A DNA stretch of 64,000 nt from Magnetospirillum sp. SS-4 (GCF_902729425.1 NZ_LR746531.1:93052-157051), one strand, 5' to 3'. Shown: positions 1-9,902, counted from the first letter of the stretch. Notes: generated by a model not told the origin, from the sequence alone. Translations and numbers: made by a program.

Positions 1-8
1 CGCTGGCG

Positions 9-956
9 GTGGGAGTGATCGCGTCCCGACTGCTGCAATCGCTGGCGGTGCTGCTGACGATGTCGTTCATCGTCTATGGCCTGATGGGGCTGATGCCGGG
101 CGATCCCATCGACCTGATGATCGCCGCCGATCCAAACCTGAGCTCCGCCGACGCCGCCCGGCTGAAGGCGCTGTACGGCCTGGACAAGCCCTGGACCGAA
201 CGCTGGGGGCGTTGGCTGGCGCGGCTGCTTCAGGGCGAACTGGGCTATTCACGCCTCTATGCCCGCCCGGTAGCCGAGGCCATGGCCCCCGCCCTGCTCA
301 ACACCGCCATCCTGATGGCGACCAGCCTTGGTCTCGCCCTGGCCGTGGCCTTGCCGCTCGGCATCCTGGCGGCAGGGCGGCCGGGATCGATGCTGGACCG
401 GACGGTCAACCTGCTGGCGTTCGCCTCGGTGTCGGTGCCGGTGTTCTGGCTGGGGCTGATGCTGATCGTGGTGTTCGCCGTCACCCTGGGCTGGCTGCCG
501 GCCGGCGGCATGGCGGCCGTCACCGGCGACCAGGGCGGCCGCCTGGCCCACATGGTGCTGCCGGTTTCGGCCCTGGCCCTGGCCGGCATCGGCCAGTACG
601 CCCGGCACATGCGGGCCGCCATGCTGGCAGAGGCCGGGCACGACTATATCCGCACCGCCCGCGCCAAGGGCTGCTCGCCGTCCCGCGTGCTGGTGCGCCA
701 CCAGCTGCGCAACGCCCTGCTGCCCATCGTCACCATCGTGGCGCTGGAGGTGGGCGGCCTGTTCTCGGGCGCCCTGATCACCGAGACGGTGTTCGCCTGG
801 CCCGGCATGGGCCGCCTGATCTACGAGGCGGTGATGGGCAACGACTTCAATCTGGCGCTGTCGGGCCTGCTGCTGGCCACCGCCATGACCCTGGCCGGCT
901 CGGCCCTGGCCGATCTCGCCTATTGGCGGCTCGATCCCAGGATCAGGCGCCAATGA
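9..956 (+). CDS. ABC transporter permease, DppB/OppB family (5' end may lie outside the window)
   Basis: Inner-membrane permease of a peptide/nickel-type ABC importer. The protein opens with a membrane segment and the family hallmark MPGDP near residue 30. The EAA loop that docks the ATPase is visible in the stretch DYIRTARAKGCSPSRVLVRH, followed by further membrane helices. Length (315 aa) is normal for DppB/OppB. The listed GTG start is the first in the window, but the frame is open to the left edge, so the true start could be slightly upstream. The stop overlaps the next permease start (ATGA at 953-956), so the pair is translationally coupled. Substrate cannot be told from the permeases. 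No ATPase gene follows, so those and the binding protein must be upstream or elsewhere. Confidence 0.9.
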   Translation: MGVIASRLLQSLAVLLTMSFIVYGLMGLMPGDPIDLMIAADPNLSSADAARLKALYGLDKPWTERWGRWLARLLQGELGYSRLYARPVAEAMAPALLNTAILMATSLGLALAVALPLGILAAGRPGSMLDRTVNLLAFASVSVPVFWLGLMLIVVFAVTLGWLPAGGMAAVTGDQGGRLAHMVLPVSALALAGIGQYARHMRAAMLAEAGHDYIRTARAKGCSPSRVLVRHQLRNALLPIVTIVALEVGGLFSGALITETVFAWPGMGRLIYEAVMGNDFNLALSGLLLATAMTLAGSALADLAYWRLDPRIRRQ

Positions 957-1786
957 GGGCCGGTGTCCTCATCTTGCTGCTGCTGGCGCTGGCGGCGCTG
1001 CTGGGGCCGCTGCTGCTGCCCGAGCCCGACGCCATGGATCTCGCCGCCCGCTTCGCGCCGCCATCGCCGGACCATCCGCTGGGCACCGACGAGTTGGGGC
1101 GCGACCTTGCCGCCCGCCTGCTCCAGGGCGGACGCATCTCGCTGGCGGTGGCGCTGGCCACCGCCCTGCTGGCCACGATCATCGGCACCGCGATCGGGCT
1201 GGTGGCCGGCTATCACGGCGGTCTGGCCGATGCCGCGCTGATGCGGCTGACCGACGGCGTCATGGCGCTGCCGCTGCTGCCGCTGCTGATCGTGCTGGCC
1301 GCCGCCGATCCGGCCAAGCTGGGCGTTCCCGCCGATATCCAGGGCTCGGAAAGCTTCGCCGTCGCCCGGCTGGCGGCGATCATCGCCTGCGTCGGCTGGA
1401 CCACGGTGGCACGGCTGGTGCGGGCCGCCACCCTGTCGGTGCGCGGCCGCGACTTCGTGCGCGCCGCCGTGGCGATGGGCGCCTCGCCGTCGCGCATCAT
1501 GCTGCGCCACATCCTGCCCAATGTCGCCTCCCCCATCGTGGTGGCGGCGACGCTTTCGGTAGGGCACATCATCCTGATCGAAAGCGCGCTGTCGTTCCTC
1601 GGCCTCGGCATCCGGCCGCCGCTGGCGTCGTGGGGCAACATGCTGACCGGGGCCATGGACGCGGTGTGGAGCGCGCCGCAACTGGCGGTATGGCCGGGCG
1701 CCGCCATATTCCTCACCGTGCTGGGCTTCAACCTGCTGGGCGACGGCTTGCAGCGGAGCCTCAATCCCCGCTCTGCCTCCACTTGA
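953..1786 (+). CDS. ABC transporter permease, DppC/OppC family
   Basis: Second inner-membrane permease of the same importer, 277 aa. An N-terminal membrane helix is followed by the OppC/DppC signature PLGTDELGRDLAARLLQGGR, and the ATPase-docking EAA loop reads VRAAVAMGASPSRIMLRH. The ATG at 953 overlaps the stop of the upstream permease. A much longer frame is open upstream (from 212), but only the part from 953 shows family sequence, so the longer start is a GC artefact. The last 26 bases overlap the convergent thioredoxin-like gene. Confidence 0.92.
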   Translation: MRAGVLILLLLALAALLGPLLLPEPDAMDLAARFAPPSPDHPLGTDELGRDLAARLLQGGRISLAVALATALLATIIGTAIGLVAGYHGGLADAALMRLTDGVMALPLLPLLIVLAAADPAKLGVPADIQGSESFAVARLAAIIACVGWTTVARLVRAATLSVRGRDFVRAAVAMGASPSRIMLRHILPNVASPIVVAATLSVGHIILIESALSFLGLGIRPPLASWGNMLTGAMDAVWSAPQLAVWPGAAIFLTVLGFNLLGDGLQRSLNPRSAST

Positions 1787-2321
1787 TGGAACAGCCCATG
1801 CTGGCGATCTGGTCGGCGGGGCCACGCCCGGTCGCCGCGACCTGCCGCATGGCCTCGACCAGATCGCGGCGGACGTCGGGGGCGGCGGGCAGCCGGCCCG
1901 ACGAATCCAGCCGGCCACGGTATTGCAGCCCCAGCCCGGCATCGAAGCCGAAGAAATCCGGGGTACAGACCGCATCGTAGGCCCGGGCGACCTGCTGGCT
2001 TTCGTCGTGCAGATAGGGAAAGCCGATGCGGTGGCGTTGGGCGAACGCCGCCATGGCCTCGAAGGAATCCTCGGGATACTGAAGCGCGTCGTTGGCGTTG
2101 ATGGCGGCCACTCCGATGCCGAGGCCGCGCAATTCCTCGGCATCCCGGACCAGACGGTCGATGATCGCCACCACGTAGGGGCAGTGGTTGCAGATGAAGG
2201 CGATCAGGGTTCCGCGGGGACCGGCGATATCGGCCAGGGTCCGGACCCGGCCATCGACGCCGGGCAGGGCGAAGTCGGGCGCCGTCCAGCCGAAGGCGCA
2301 GAAAGGGGGGGAAACCGCCAC
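1761..2321 (-). CDS. thioredoxin-like / redoxin-family protein
   Basis: Thioredoxin-fold protein of 186 aa, of the AhpC/TSA-like group often annotated as thioredoxin family protein. It begins with the redoxin pattern APDFALPGVDG and carries a CxxC in FICNHCPYV, the usual redox-active site of this subgroup, so a thiol-disulfide or peroxide-handling role is likely. No signal peptide is visible, which suggests the cytoplasm. I chose the GTG start at 2321 because a good ribosome binding site (GGGAGGA) lies just upstream; an ATG at 2390 would add residues that do not look like the family. It converges on the permease gene with a short overlap. Confidence 0.8.
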   Translation of the reverse strand: MAVSPPFCAFGWTAPDFALPGVDGRVRTLADIAGPRGTLIAFICNHCPYVVAIIDRLVRDAEELRGLGIGVAAINANDALQYPEDSFEAMAAFAQRHRIGFPYLHDESQQVARAYDAVCTPDFFGFDAGLGLQYRGRLDSSGRLPAAPDVRRDLVEAMRQVAATGRGPADQIASMGCSIKWRQSGD

Positions 2322-2410
2322 GTCCAATCCTCCCTGATGATGGGCAGAAACTGCCCATTGATTCCGCAAGGTCGGAGTCACAAGATACAAGGGATCAGAC
2401 TTGGGAGATC

Positions 2411-2794
2411 ATGAAAATGATCCGGCGGTTCATCATTTGTGCGGGCGTGCTGCTTCTCGGCGGCTGCGCCTACGTGAACCGCGCCGGCATCGCCGACGCG
2501 CCCAAGCCGCTGCCCAATCCCTATACGTTCTTCCAGTTGGAGGCGTTCAGCCTGATCAACACCCACAAGACCATAGGCGACCACATCATCGGCTGGATCA
2601 CCAGCAAGGACTGTTCCAGCCCGCGGGCCGAGCGGGGCGAGGATTACTGCCGCGACTGGCCGGGACGCCCGCCGCCGCCGCAACAGGTCTATTGCTACGC
2701 CTCGCTGGCCCGGCCCAGCTGCTTCGCCCAGCCCTACAACGAGGGCAACGACCACCTGCTGGGCTTCGTTCCCGCCTCGACCCCGATCCGCTGA
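2411..2794 (+). CDS. small predicted lipoprotein, function unknown
   Basis: A 127-residue protein with a short basic N-terminus, a hydrophobic stretch and a lipobox LLGGC ending at about residue 19, so it is probably lipidated and held at the periplasmic side of a membrane. The mature part is rich in Pro and has several Cys (in DCSS, YCRDW, YCYAS and SCFAQ), which may form disulfides. I do not recognise the family. It stands alone between a divergent redoxin gene and a convergent c-di-GMP gene. The start at 2411 is preceded by GGGAGATC, a plausible ribosome binding site. Confidence 0.7.
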   Translation: MKMIRRFIICAGVLLLGGCAYVNRAGIADAPKPLPNPYTFFQLEAFSLINTHKTIGDHIIGWITSKDCSSPRAERGEDYCRDWPGRPPPPQQVYCYASLARPSCFAQPYNEGNDHLLGFVPASTPIR

Positions 2795-2810
2795 CCCGCC
2801 CCCGTCGCCC

Positions 2811-4466
2811 TCAGCAATGCGCCATGACGCGCTGGCGCATCAGCTTCTCGAACTCGGCGGCGGCGACCGGCCGCGAGTAGTAGAAGCCCTGGACCGTGTC
2901 ACAGCCGTTGTCGCGCAGGAAGCTGATATGCTCCTTCACCTCGGCCCCCTCGGCGACGACCTCCAGGTTGAGGCCGCGTGACAGCCCGATGATGGCCCGG
3001 GCGATCTCGGCGGTCTTCGGATTGGAATCCACGTCGGCGATGAAGGCGCGGTCAATCTTCAAGGTGGTGATGGGAAACCGCCCCAGATAGGACAGCGACG
3101 AATAGCCGGTGCCGAAATCATCGATGGACAGGCCGATGCCGAGGTCGCGCAGCGCCGTCATCTTGCGCACCGCCGTATCGACATCGTTCATCAGCATGCT
3201 TTCGGTGATTTCCAGTTCCAGCCATTTCGGATCGAGTCCGGTGCGGTCGAGCACCTCGACGACGGTGTCGAGCAGCGCGCGGGAGTGGAACTGGCGGGCC
3301 GAGACGTTGACCGAGACCTTGATGGGATTGAGGCCGGCATCCTGCCACAGCTTGTTCTGCTGGCAGGATTTCCACAGCACCCAACTGCCGATGGCCTCGA
3401 TCTGGCCGCTCTCCTCGGCGACCGGAATGAATTCGCCGGGCGAGACCATGCCGCGCTCGGGGTCCATCCAGCGGATCAACGCCTCGGCGCCGACGATGGT
3501 GTCGCGGTCGGCCGAAACCTTGGGCTGATAGAACACGACGAATTCGTCGCCGGCCAGCGCCCGGCGCATGCGCGCCTCCAGTTCGAGGCGTGAACGGGCC
3601 TTGCGGTTCATGTCCTTGGAAAAGAACTGGTACTGGTTGCGCCCCGAAATCTTGGCGTGGTGCAGGGCGTTCTCGGCGTGCTTGATCATCTGCGCCCCGG
3701 AATCGGCGTCCACCGGCAGCACGCTGATGCCGATGGAGAAGGTGACCACCACCTCCTGCCCGTCCAGGGCAAACGGTTCCTTGACCGCGCTGAGCACCTT
3801 CTCGGCGACGATGACGCTGTCGTCCACATCGGCGATGGCCAGGACCAGGGCGAATTTGTCGCCCTCCAGCCGCACCGCCGAATCGGTCTCGCGCACGCAG
3901 ACCCTCAGGCGCCGGGCGATCTCCACCAGCAGGCGGTCGCCGGCGGCATGGCCCAGGGCGTCGTTGACCAGGGTGAAGCGGTCGAGCCCCATCATCATCA
4001 GCGCCACCGAGCCGCCCTTGCGGTTGGCCTGGAGCACCGTCTGGCCGACGCGGTCGACGAACAGGTCGCGGTTGGGCAGGCCGGTCAGGGGATCGTAGCC
4101 GAACTGCCCCATTTCCATGGACATGGGGGAAAGATCGGCGGCGGGGCGGACCATGCCGAGATAGAGACTGGGAAAGGGGCTGGCGCCGTTGATGGCGGTG
4201 ACCGCGACCTCGAAGGCGCGCTCGACCCCGTCGCCGCACTTGGCGATGCCGTGCCAGCGGCCGTCGGACTGGGGCGACAACGCCTCCCGCATGAAATGCT
4301 CACCCAGGTCGGCCATGGCGGCGATGTCAGCCGTCTCGTCGGAAAAGCCGGTGATCACGCCGAACGCCTTGCCGAGGCGAACGACCCGGCCGCCGGCATC
4401 CGCGATGATGATCGCGTCACGGACGTTTTCCAGCAAACTGTCGACGAGGGCTTGCGTATCACTCAT
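2811..4466 (-). CDS. PAS-like/GGDEF/EAL protein, probable c-di-GMP phosphodiesterase with degenerate GGDEF
   Basis: Soluble c-di-GMP signalling protein of 551 aa. Residues about 1-120 look like a PAS sensor. A GGDEF domain follows (starts DPLTGLPNRD), but its signature is EGDKF at residues 201-205 in place of GGDEF, so cyclase activity is unlikely. An RxxD (RETD) sits exactly five residues before it, as in an inhibitory c-di-GMP site. The EAL domain looks complete: EAL at 328-330, ELEITES, DDFGTG starting at 449, KIDRAF, VAEGAE and QGFYYSRP. The likely net activity is c-di-GMP hydrolysis, with the GGDEF-like part as a sensor. It is transcribed divergently from nudC. Confidence 0.9.
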   Translation of the reverse strand: MSDTQALVDSLLENVRDAIIIADAGGRVVRLGKAFGVITGFSDETADIAAMADLGEHFMREALSPQSDGRWHGIAKCGDGVERAFEVAVTAINGASPFPSLYLGMVRPAADLSPMSMEMGQFGYDPLTGLPNRDLFVDRVGQTVLQANRKGGSVALMMMGLDRFTLVNDALGHAAGDRLLVEIARRLRVCVRETDSAVRLEGDKFALVLAIADVDDSVIVAEKVLSAVKEPFALDGQEVVVTFSIGISVLPVDADSGAQMIKHAENALHHAKISGRNQYQFFSKDMNRKARSRLELEARMRRALAGDEFVVFYQPKVSADRDTIVGAEALIRWMDPERGMVSPGEFIPVAEESGQIEAIGSWVLWKSCQQNKLWQDAGLNPIKVSVNVSARQFHSRALLDTVVEVLDRTGLDPKWLELEITESMLMNDVDTAVRKMTALRDLGIGLSIDDFGTGYSSLSYLGRFPITTLKIDRAFIADVDSNPKTAEIARAIIGLSRGLNLEVVAEGAEVKEHISFLRDNGCDTVQGFYYSRPVAAAEFEKLMRQRVMAHC

Positions 4467-4555
4467 GCATCACCGTGGCGCCAATTTTCCCCATCGCGAC
4501 CCAAAGCGCAATGATCTTGTGGTCAGCCTTCGTCACCTCGTGTCATGTTCCGGCC

Positions 4556-5482
4556 ATGACCCCGTCGCTCCTCTATTCCGGCCTGGCCCTGGACCGCGCC
4601 CACCGCCTGCGCCTCGACGCCGACCTGACGGCCATGCTGAATGCCGGCGACGCCCGGTTCGTGCCGTTCTGGCGCGGACGCCAACTGGTCGACGGCACGC
4701 CGCCGGCGGCATGCCGCCTGCCCCGCGACCGATTGCCGGCGGGCTTCGACGTCGCGGCGGCGCCCGGGCTGCTGCTGGGAGTGGCGGCGGACGCCGCGCC
4801 GGTCCTGGCGCTGGACATCTCGGCGGTGGACGCCGGCGACGACGGGCCGGAGATGGGCGGTGGCCGCTGGGTGTCGCTGCGCTCGGTCGGCGGCACGCTG
4901 GCCGGCGACGACGCCGCCCTGCTGGCCTATGCCAGGGGGATGCTGGTGTGGCGCGGCCGCACCCGCCACTGCGCCACCTGCGGCGACGGGCTGGCGGTCG
5001 CCGACGCCGGCCATTCGCTGCGCTGTCTCCGTCCGTCGTGCGGCGCGCTGCACTTCCCCCGCACCGACCCAGCCATCATCATGCTGGTGACCGACGGCGA
5101 CGGCCGCGCCCTGCTGGGCCGCCAGCCCGCCTGGCCGCCGGGGATGTATTCCTGCCTCGCCGGCTTCGTCGAACCGGGCGAATCCCTGGAGGAGGCGGTG
5201 GCCCGCGAGGTCTGGGAAGAGGCCGGCATCCGGGTCCTGTCGGCCAGCTACGCCGCCAGCCAGCCCTGGCCGTTTCCGTCGTCGCTGATGATCGGCTTCA
5301 CCGCCCTGGCCGAAGGCGGCGAGCCCAATCCCGACCGTCACGAGATCGAGGATGTCCGCTGGTTCACGCGAGCCGAGGCGGCCGGGTTCGGCGAGGCGGC
5401 CACCCCCGGCCCGGCCGGGCTGTTCCTGCCCAGCCGGGATTCCATCGCCCGCCACCTGATCGAACGGTGGCTGGGACGTTGA
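4556..5482 (+). CDS. nudC: NAD+ diphosphatase (NADH pyrophosphatase) NudC
   Basis: Nudix hydrolase that splits NAD(H) to NMN(H) and AMP and removes NAD caps from RNA. A four-Cys zinc ribbon (C139, C142, C157, C162) precedes the Nudix box, which runs from GFVEPGES through REVWEEAG and fits the consensus. The NudC-specific SQPWPFPSS motif follows, and this is what separates NudC from other Nudix enzymes. Length is 308 aa from the ATG at 4556. An upstream ATG at 4475 in the same frame would add 27 residues that do not look like the family. It converges on fbp with only a few bases between the stops. Confidence 0.93.
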   Translation: MTPSLLYSGLALDRAHRLRLDADLTAMLNAGDARFVPFWRGRQLVDGTPPAACRLPRDRLPAGFDVAAAPGLLLGVAADAAPVLALDISAVDAGDDGPEMGGGRWVSLRSVGGTLAGDDAALLAYARGMLVWRGRTRHCATCGDGLAVADAGHSLRCLRPSCGALHFPRTDPAIIMLVTDGDGRALLGRQPAWPPGMYSCLAGFVEPGESLEEAVAREVWEEAGIRVLSASYAASQPWPFPSSLMIGFTALAEGGEPNPDRHEIEDVRWFTRAEAAGFGEAATPGPAGLFLPSRDSIARHLIERWLGR

Positions 5483-5488
5483 GGGGGG

Positions 5489-6502
5489 TTACTTTCCGTC
5501 GAACTCGGCGTGGTAGGAATCGAGGCGCTCGACCTCGTTGCGCGACCCCAGGATCACCGGCACCCGCTGATGCAGATGGGTCGGCGCCATGTCCATGATG
5601 CGGCCACGGCCGGTGGTGGCCAGCCCGCCGGCCTGCTCGACGATGAAGGCCATGGGATTGGCCTCGTACATCAGGCGCAGCTTGCCGCCCTTCTTCATGT
5701 TCTCGCTATCGGCCGGATACATGAACACGCCGCCGCGCACCAGGATGCGATGGACCTCGGCCACCATCGAGGCGACCCAGCGCATGTTGAAGTCCTTGCC
5801 CCTTGGGCCTTCCTTGCCGGCCTGGCATTCGTCGACATAGCGCTTGACCGGCGGCTCCCAAAACCGCGAACGCGAGGCGTTGATGGCGAATTCCTTGGTG
5901 TCCTCGGGAATCTTCATGTCCGGATGGGTCAGCATGAACATGCCGACATTGTTGTCGAGGGTGAAGCCGTTGACGCCGTTGCCGGTGGTGATGACCATCA
6001 TGGTGGACGAGCCGTACAAGGCGTAGCCGGCCGCCACCTGCTCGACGCCCTTGCGCAGGAAGGCCGCCTCCTCGATGGTGTTGACGCCCTCGGGCAGCCG
6101 CAGGATCGAGAAGATGCTGCCCACCGAGATGTTGACGTCGATATTGCTCGATCCGTCCAGCGGGTCGAACAGCAGCAGATACTTGCCGTCGGCCGCGCCG
6201 TGGACGGCGTGGACGTCCTCCAGCTCCTCCGAGGCCATGCCGGCGTAGTTGCCGCCCAGGGCGTTCATGTGCATGAATATGTCGTTGGCCAGGACGTCCA
6301 GCTTCTTCTGGTCCTCGCCCTGCACGTTCTCGGACCCGGCCAGGCCGTGATTGCCGGCCAGGGCGCCGCGGTTGACCTCGTGGGCGATCATCTTGCAGGC
6401 GAAAATGATGTCGGTCATCAGGGCGGTGAACGACCCCGACGCCCCCTTGCGGCGCTGCTCCTGCAACAGGAAGTGGGTCATGGTGATTCTATGATACGGC
6501 AT
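5489..6502 (-). CDS. fbp: fructose-1,6-bisphosphatase class I
   Basis: Hydrolyses fructose 1,6-bisphosphate to fructose 6-phosphate, for gluconeogenesis and, in autotrophs, the Calvin cycle. Class I signatures are clear: the loop [19 protein letters not shown], the metal-binding [12 protein letters not shown] and the downstream RYVDECQAG region. Length (337 aa) is normal. The start at 6502 has AGGAGAG seven bases upstream; an internal ATG (MTHFLLQ) is also possible. It is divergent from rpsJ with about 300 bp between them. No other Calvin cycle gene is in the window, so a housekeeping gluconeogenic role is the simplest reading. Confidence 0.95.
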   Translation of the reverse strand: MPYHRITMTHFLLQEQRRKGASGSFTALMTDIIFACKMIAHEVNRGALAGNHGLAGSENVQGEDQKKLDVLANDIFMHMNALGGNYAGMASEELEDVHAVHGAADGKYLLLFDPLDGSSNIDVNISVGSIFSILRLPEGVNTIEEAAFLRKGVEQVAAGYALYGSSTMMVITTGNGVNGFTLDNNVGMFMLTHPDMKIPEDTKEFAINASRSRFWEPPVKRYVDECQAGKEGPRGKDFNMRWVASMVAEVHRILVRGGVFMYPADSENMKKGGKLRLMYEANPMAFIVEQAGGLATTGRGRIMDMAPTHLHQRVPVILGSRNEVERLDSYHAEFDGK

Positions 6503-6635
6503 GTCGTCCCTCTCCTTGATCCGCGAGGTATGGCCCCGTCGTCCGCTGGTGGCCGCAGTGTTAGCCGATCCTCATATGAAAATGCAACGTGCCAGGGTGA
6601 CGCTCCGCCGGCGGACGCCCGGAGATTCTTTGGCG

Positions 6636-6664
6636 TTGCCAAGGCCCGGGACTCCCTGTATAAG
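6636..6664 (+). promoter_or_regulatory. sigma-70 type promoter of the S10 operon
   Basis: TTGCCA (6636-6641) and TATAAG (6659-6664) are separated by exactly 17 bases, and each hexamer matches the consensus at five of six positions. It points at rpsJ, about 140 bases downstream, leaving a long structured leader as expected for an autoregulated ribosomal operon. Confidence 0.75.
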
Positions 6665-6758
6665 ACCGGCCTTCGGCTTCGGCCTTTTCCGTAAGAGCGG
6701 CCCTGTGCGGGGTGGCTGACTGCGGGAGGCTCTTTGAACTGAACCTGATTCACCGATC

Positions 6759-6780
6759 GGCGCCCCGACGGGGCGCCTTT
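6759..6780 (+). terminator. attenuator-like hairpin in the rpsJ leader
   Basis: A perfect 8-bp stem GGCGCCCC / GGGGCGCC closes a three-base loop (GAC) and is followed at once by TTT. It lies between the promoter and the rpsJ start at 6804. The shape fits a transcription attenuator, or a structure bound by an autoregulatory protein such as L4. The T-run is short, so it is unlikely to be a complete stop. Confidence 0.55.
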
Positions 6781-6803
6781 CCGATTTGACGGATGACTTG
6801 AAC

Positions 6804-7112
<309 letters not shown>

Positions 7113-7124
7113 GGATAATCAACG

Positions 7125-7838
7125 ATGCGATCCGGTCTCATCGCCCAGAAGGTCGGCATGACGAGGATCTTCACCGAGGACGGCACCCATGTGCCCGTCA
7201 CCGTGCTGAAGGTCGACACCTGTCAGGTGGTCTCGACCCGCTCTGTGGAAACCGACGGCTATCTGGCCGTCCAGCTTGGCGCAGGCCAGGCCAAGGTGAA
7301 GAACGTGAGCAAGCCCGCTCGCGCCAATTTCGCCAAGGCCAAGGTCGAGCCCAAGAAGAAGGTCGTCGAGTTCCGCGTCTCCCCCGAGAACGTTCTCGAG
7401 GTCGGCACCGAACTTTCCGCCGCCCACTTCATTCCCGGCCAGTTCGTGGATGTCACAGCCAACACCATCGGCAAGGGTTTCGCCGGCGGCATGAAGCGCT
7501 GGAACTTCCGCGGCCTCGAAGCCACCCACGGCGTTTCGGTGTCCCACCGTTCCCATGGTTCCACCGGCCAGCGCCAGGACCCCGGCAAGGTGTTCAAGGG
7601 CAAGAAGATGGCCGGTCACCTGGGTGACGTGCAGGTGACCACGCAGAACCTCACGGTGGTCTCCACCGATGCGGATCGCGGCCTGATCCTGGTCAAGGGA
7701 TCGGTGCCCGGCCACGAAGGGTCCTGGGTGCTCGTCCGCGACGCGGTGAAGCGCAAGCTGCCCGATGGCGTGCCGTTCCCGGCCGGCATCAAGGCCGCCG
7801 CCGCCGCCGCTCCCTCGGCCGAAGCCGGCGAGCAGTAA
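7125..7838 (+). CDS. rplC: 50S ribosomal protein L3 (uL3)
   Basis: Early-assembly 23S rRNA binding protein close to the peptidyl transferase centre. It begins [16 protein letters not shown] and has [13 protein letters not shown] and [20 protein letters not shown]; the latter holds the glutamine that PrmB methylates in E. coli. At 237 aa it is longer than the E. coli protein (209), the excess being an Ala/Pro-rich tail. A 12-base gap separates it from rpsJ. Confidence 0.97.
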   Translation: MRSGLIAQKVGMTRIFTEDGTHVPVTVLKVDTCQVVSTRSVETDGYLAVQLGAGQAKVKNVSKPARANFAKAKVEPKKKVVEFRVSPENVLEVGTELSAAHFIPGQFVDVTANTIGKGFAGGMKRWNFRGLEATHGVSVSHRSHGSTGQRQDPGKVFKGKKMAGHLGDVQVTTQNLTVVSTDADRGLILVKGSVPGHEGSWVLVRDAVKRKLPDGVPFPAGIKAAAAAAPSAEAGEQ

Positions 7839-7844
7839 GGAAGA

Positions 7845-8471
7845 ATGGCGATGAAGACGAACGTAATCAGCCTGGACAACCAGACCGTCGGCGAGATCGA
7901 CCTGGCCGACGCCGTGTTCGGCCTGCCGGTCCGCGCCGACATCTTGTTCCGCGCCGTCAACTGGCAGCTGGCCAAGCGCCAGACCGGCAATCACAAGACC
8001 AAGGGGATCAGCGAGATCTCCGGCACCACCAAGAAGCCCTTCAATCAGAAGGGCGGTGGTCGTGCCCGTCAGGGCTCGCTGCGGAGCGCCCAGTTCCGCG
8101 GCGGTGCCACCATCTTCGGCCCGGTGGTGCGCTCGCACGCCCACGACCTGCCCAAGAAGGTCCGCAAGCTGGCGCTGAAGACCGCCCTGTCGGCCAAGGC
8201 CGCCGACGGCAAGCTGATCGTGCTCGACGCCGCCAAGGTCGACAGCCCGAAGACCAGGGAGCTGGCGGCGCGTCTGTCCAAGCTCGGCTGGAATTCGGTC
8301 CTGTTCATCGACGGCGCCGCCGTGGACGGCAACTTCGCCCTGGCCAGCCGCAACATTCCGCATGTGGATGTGCTGCCGCAGGTGGGCGCCAACGTCTACG
8401 ACATCCTGCGTCGCGACACCCTGGTCCTGACCACGGACGCGGTGCAAGCCCTGGAGGCTCGCCTGAAATGA
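7845..8471 (+). CDS. rplD: 50S ribosomal protein L4 (uL4)
   Basis: L4 lines the peptide exit tunnel with an extended basic loop, seen here as [19 protein letters not shown]. In E. coli it also represses its own operon at the S10 leader, so the leader hairpin upstream of rpsJ is a natural candidate target; that link is inferred. Length is 208 aa. Two in-frame ATGs (7845 and 7851) are possible, and the spacing to AAGGA fits the second slightly better. The stop overlaps the rplW start. Confidence 0.96.
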   Translation: MAMKTNVISLDNQTVGEIDLADAVFGLPVRADILFRAVNWQLAKRQTGNHKTKGISEISGTTKKPFNQKGGGRARQGSLRSAQFRGGATIFGPVVRSHAHDLPKKVRKLALKTALSAKAADGKLIVLDAAKVDSPKTRELAARLSKLGWNSVLFIDGAAVDGNFALASRNIPHVDVLPQVGANVYDILRRDTLVLTTDAVQALEARLK

Positions 8472-8776
8472 GCAAGCTCGTCATCAGCAAGGAGCGGATG
8501 TACGACGTCGTCCGCGCCCCCGTGATCACCGAAAAGGCGACCATGGGCTCCGAGTTCCGCCAGGTGACCTTCAAGGTTCCGCTGGATGCGACCAAGCCGG
8601 AGATCAAGGCCTCTGTCGAAGGGATTTTCGGGGTGAAGGTCACCGCCGTGAACACCCTGATCCAGAAGGGCAAGGTCAAGCGGTTCCGCGGTCGGGTCGG
8701 CGTGCGCAGCGACGTCAAGAAGGCGGTCGTTACCCTGGCCGAGGGCCACTCCATCGACGTGACCACGGGAGTCTGA
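8468..8776 (+). CDS. rplW: 50S ribosomal protein L23 (uL23)
   Basis: L23 sits at the tunnel exit and is the docking point for trigger factor and SRP. It has the family motif APVITEKAT near residue 20 and a basic C-terminal half ([19 protein letters not shown]). Length is 102 aa. The ATGA overlap with rplD (8468-8471) implies translational coupling. Confidence 0.96.
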   Translation: MSKLVISKERMYDVVRAPVITEKATMGSEFRQVTFKVPLDATKPEIKASVEGIFGVKVTAVNTLIQKGKVKRFRGRVGVRSDVKKAVVTLAEGHSIDVTTGV

Positions 8777-8780
8777 CGCC

Positions 8781-9608
8781 ATGGCACTGAAGACATTCAA
8801 GCCGACGACTCCGGGCCGCCGCCAGCTGGTGCAGGTGGATCGCTCGGAATTGTGGGCCGGCAAGCCGGAAAAGGCGCTGACCGAGGGTCTGCGCTCGAAG
8901 GGCGGCCGCAACAACACCGGTCGCATCACCATGCGCTGGCGTGGTGGCGGGCATAAGCGCCGCTATCGCCTGATCGACTTCAAGCGTAACAAGTTCGACA
9001 TGCCGGCGACGGTGGAGCGGCTGGAATACGATCCCAACCGCACCGCCTTCATCGCCCTGGTGTCGTATGCCGACGGCGAGAAGCGCTACATCATCGCGCC
9101 GCAGCGTCTGGCGGTGGGCGATCAGGTGGTCGCCAGCGAGAAGGCCGACATCAAGCCCGGCAACGCCATGCCGCTGAAGAACATTCCGGTCGGCACCGTC
9201 GTGCACAACGTCGAGCTGAAGCAGGGTAAGGGCGGCCAGATGGCCCGCTCCGCCGGCACCTACGTCCAGTTGGTCGGCAAGGACCAGGGCTACGCCCAGC
9301 TCCGCCTGTCGTCCGGCGAGCTGCGCATGGTCCGGGGCGAGTGCATGGCCACCATCGGCGCCGTGTCCAACCCCGACCAGCAGAACGTCTCGCTGGGCAA
9401 GGCCGGCCGTTCGGTGTGGCTGGGCCGTCGTCCCAGTGTTCGCGGCGTCGCCATGAACCCGATCGACCACCCGCACGGCGGCGGCGAAGGCCGCACCTCG
9501 GGCGGCCGCCATCCGGTCACTCCGTGGGGCAAGCCGACCAAGGGCAAGAAGACTCGCAGCAACAAGAAGACGGACCGGCTGATCATGCGCCGCCGTCAGA
9601 GCCAGTAG
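8781..9608 (+). CDS. rplB: 50S ribosomal protein L2 (uL2)
   Basis: Large, highly conserved 23S binding protein required for subunit joining and for the peptidyl transferase centre. The C-terminal signature [19 protein letters not shown] contains the conserved functional histidine. Length 275 aa is standard. It follows rplW by four bases. Confidence 0.98.
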   Translation: MALKTFKPTTPGRRQLVQVDRSELWAGKPEKALTEGLRSKGGRNNTGRITMRWRGGGHKRRYRLIDFKRNKFDMPATVERLEYDPNRTAFIALVSYADGEKRYIIAPQRLAVGDQVVASEKADIKPGNAMPLKNIPVGTVVHNVELKQGKGGQMARSAGTYVQLVGKDQGYAQLRLSSGELRMVRGECMATIGAVSNPDQQNVSLGKAGRSVWLGRRPSVRGVAMNPIDHPHGGGEGRTSGGRHPVTPWGKPTKGKKTRSNKKTDRLIMRRRQSQ

Positions 9609-9621
9609 GAGGAGCGAGAAT

Positions 9622-9900
9622 ATGGCTCGTTCCGTTTGGAAGGGTCCCTTCGTCGACGGTTACATGCTGGGAAAGGCCGACAAGGCCCGCGCCAGTGGCC
9701 GCAACGAGGTCATCAAGATCTGGTCGCGTCGTTCGACCATCCTGCCGCAGTTCGTCGGCCTGACCTTTGGCGTCTACAACGGCCAGAAGTTCATCCCCGT
9801 GCTGGTGACCGAGAACATGGTCGGTCACAAGTTCGGTGAGTTCTCGCCGACCCGGACGTTCTACGGCCATGCCGTCGACAAGAAGGCGAAGAGGAAGTAG
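9622..9900 (+). CDS. rpsS: 30S ribosomal protein S19 (uS19)
   Basis: 30S head protein that contacts S13 and the A-site tRNA region. N-terminal [14 protein letters not shown] and the later [14 protein letters not shown] tail are typical; length is 92 aa. A clear AGGAGCGAG ribosome binding site precedes the ATG. It is two bases from rplV. Confidence 0.97.
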   Translation: MARSVWKGPFVDGYMLGKADKARASGRNEVIKIWSRRSTILPQFVGLTFGVYNGQKFIPVLVTENMVGHKFGEFSPTRTFYGHAVDKKAKRK

Positions 9901-9902
9901 CC

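Larger units (their letters stand above)
6503..6803. other. intergenic region fbp/rpsJ, holds the S10 operon promoter and leader
   Basis: About 300 bases without a gene. It holds the ribosome binding site of fbp at the left, a good sigma-70 promoter reading towards rpsJ, a GGCC/GGCC hairpin around 6669-6685 just after the promoter, and a very stable GC hairpin about 26 bases before rpsJ. No small ORF with a ribosome binding site is evident. Confidence 0.7.
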
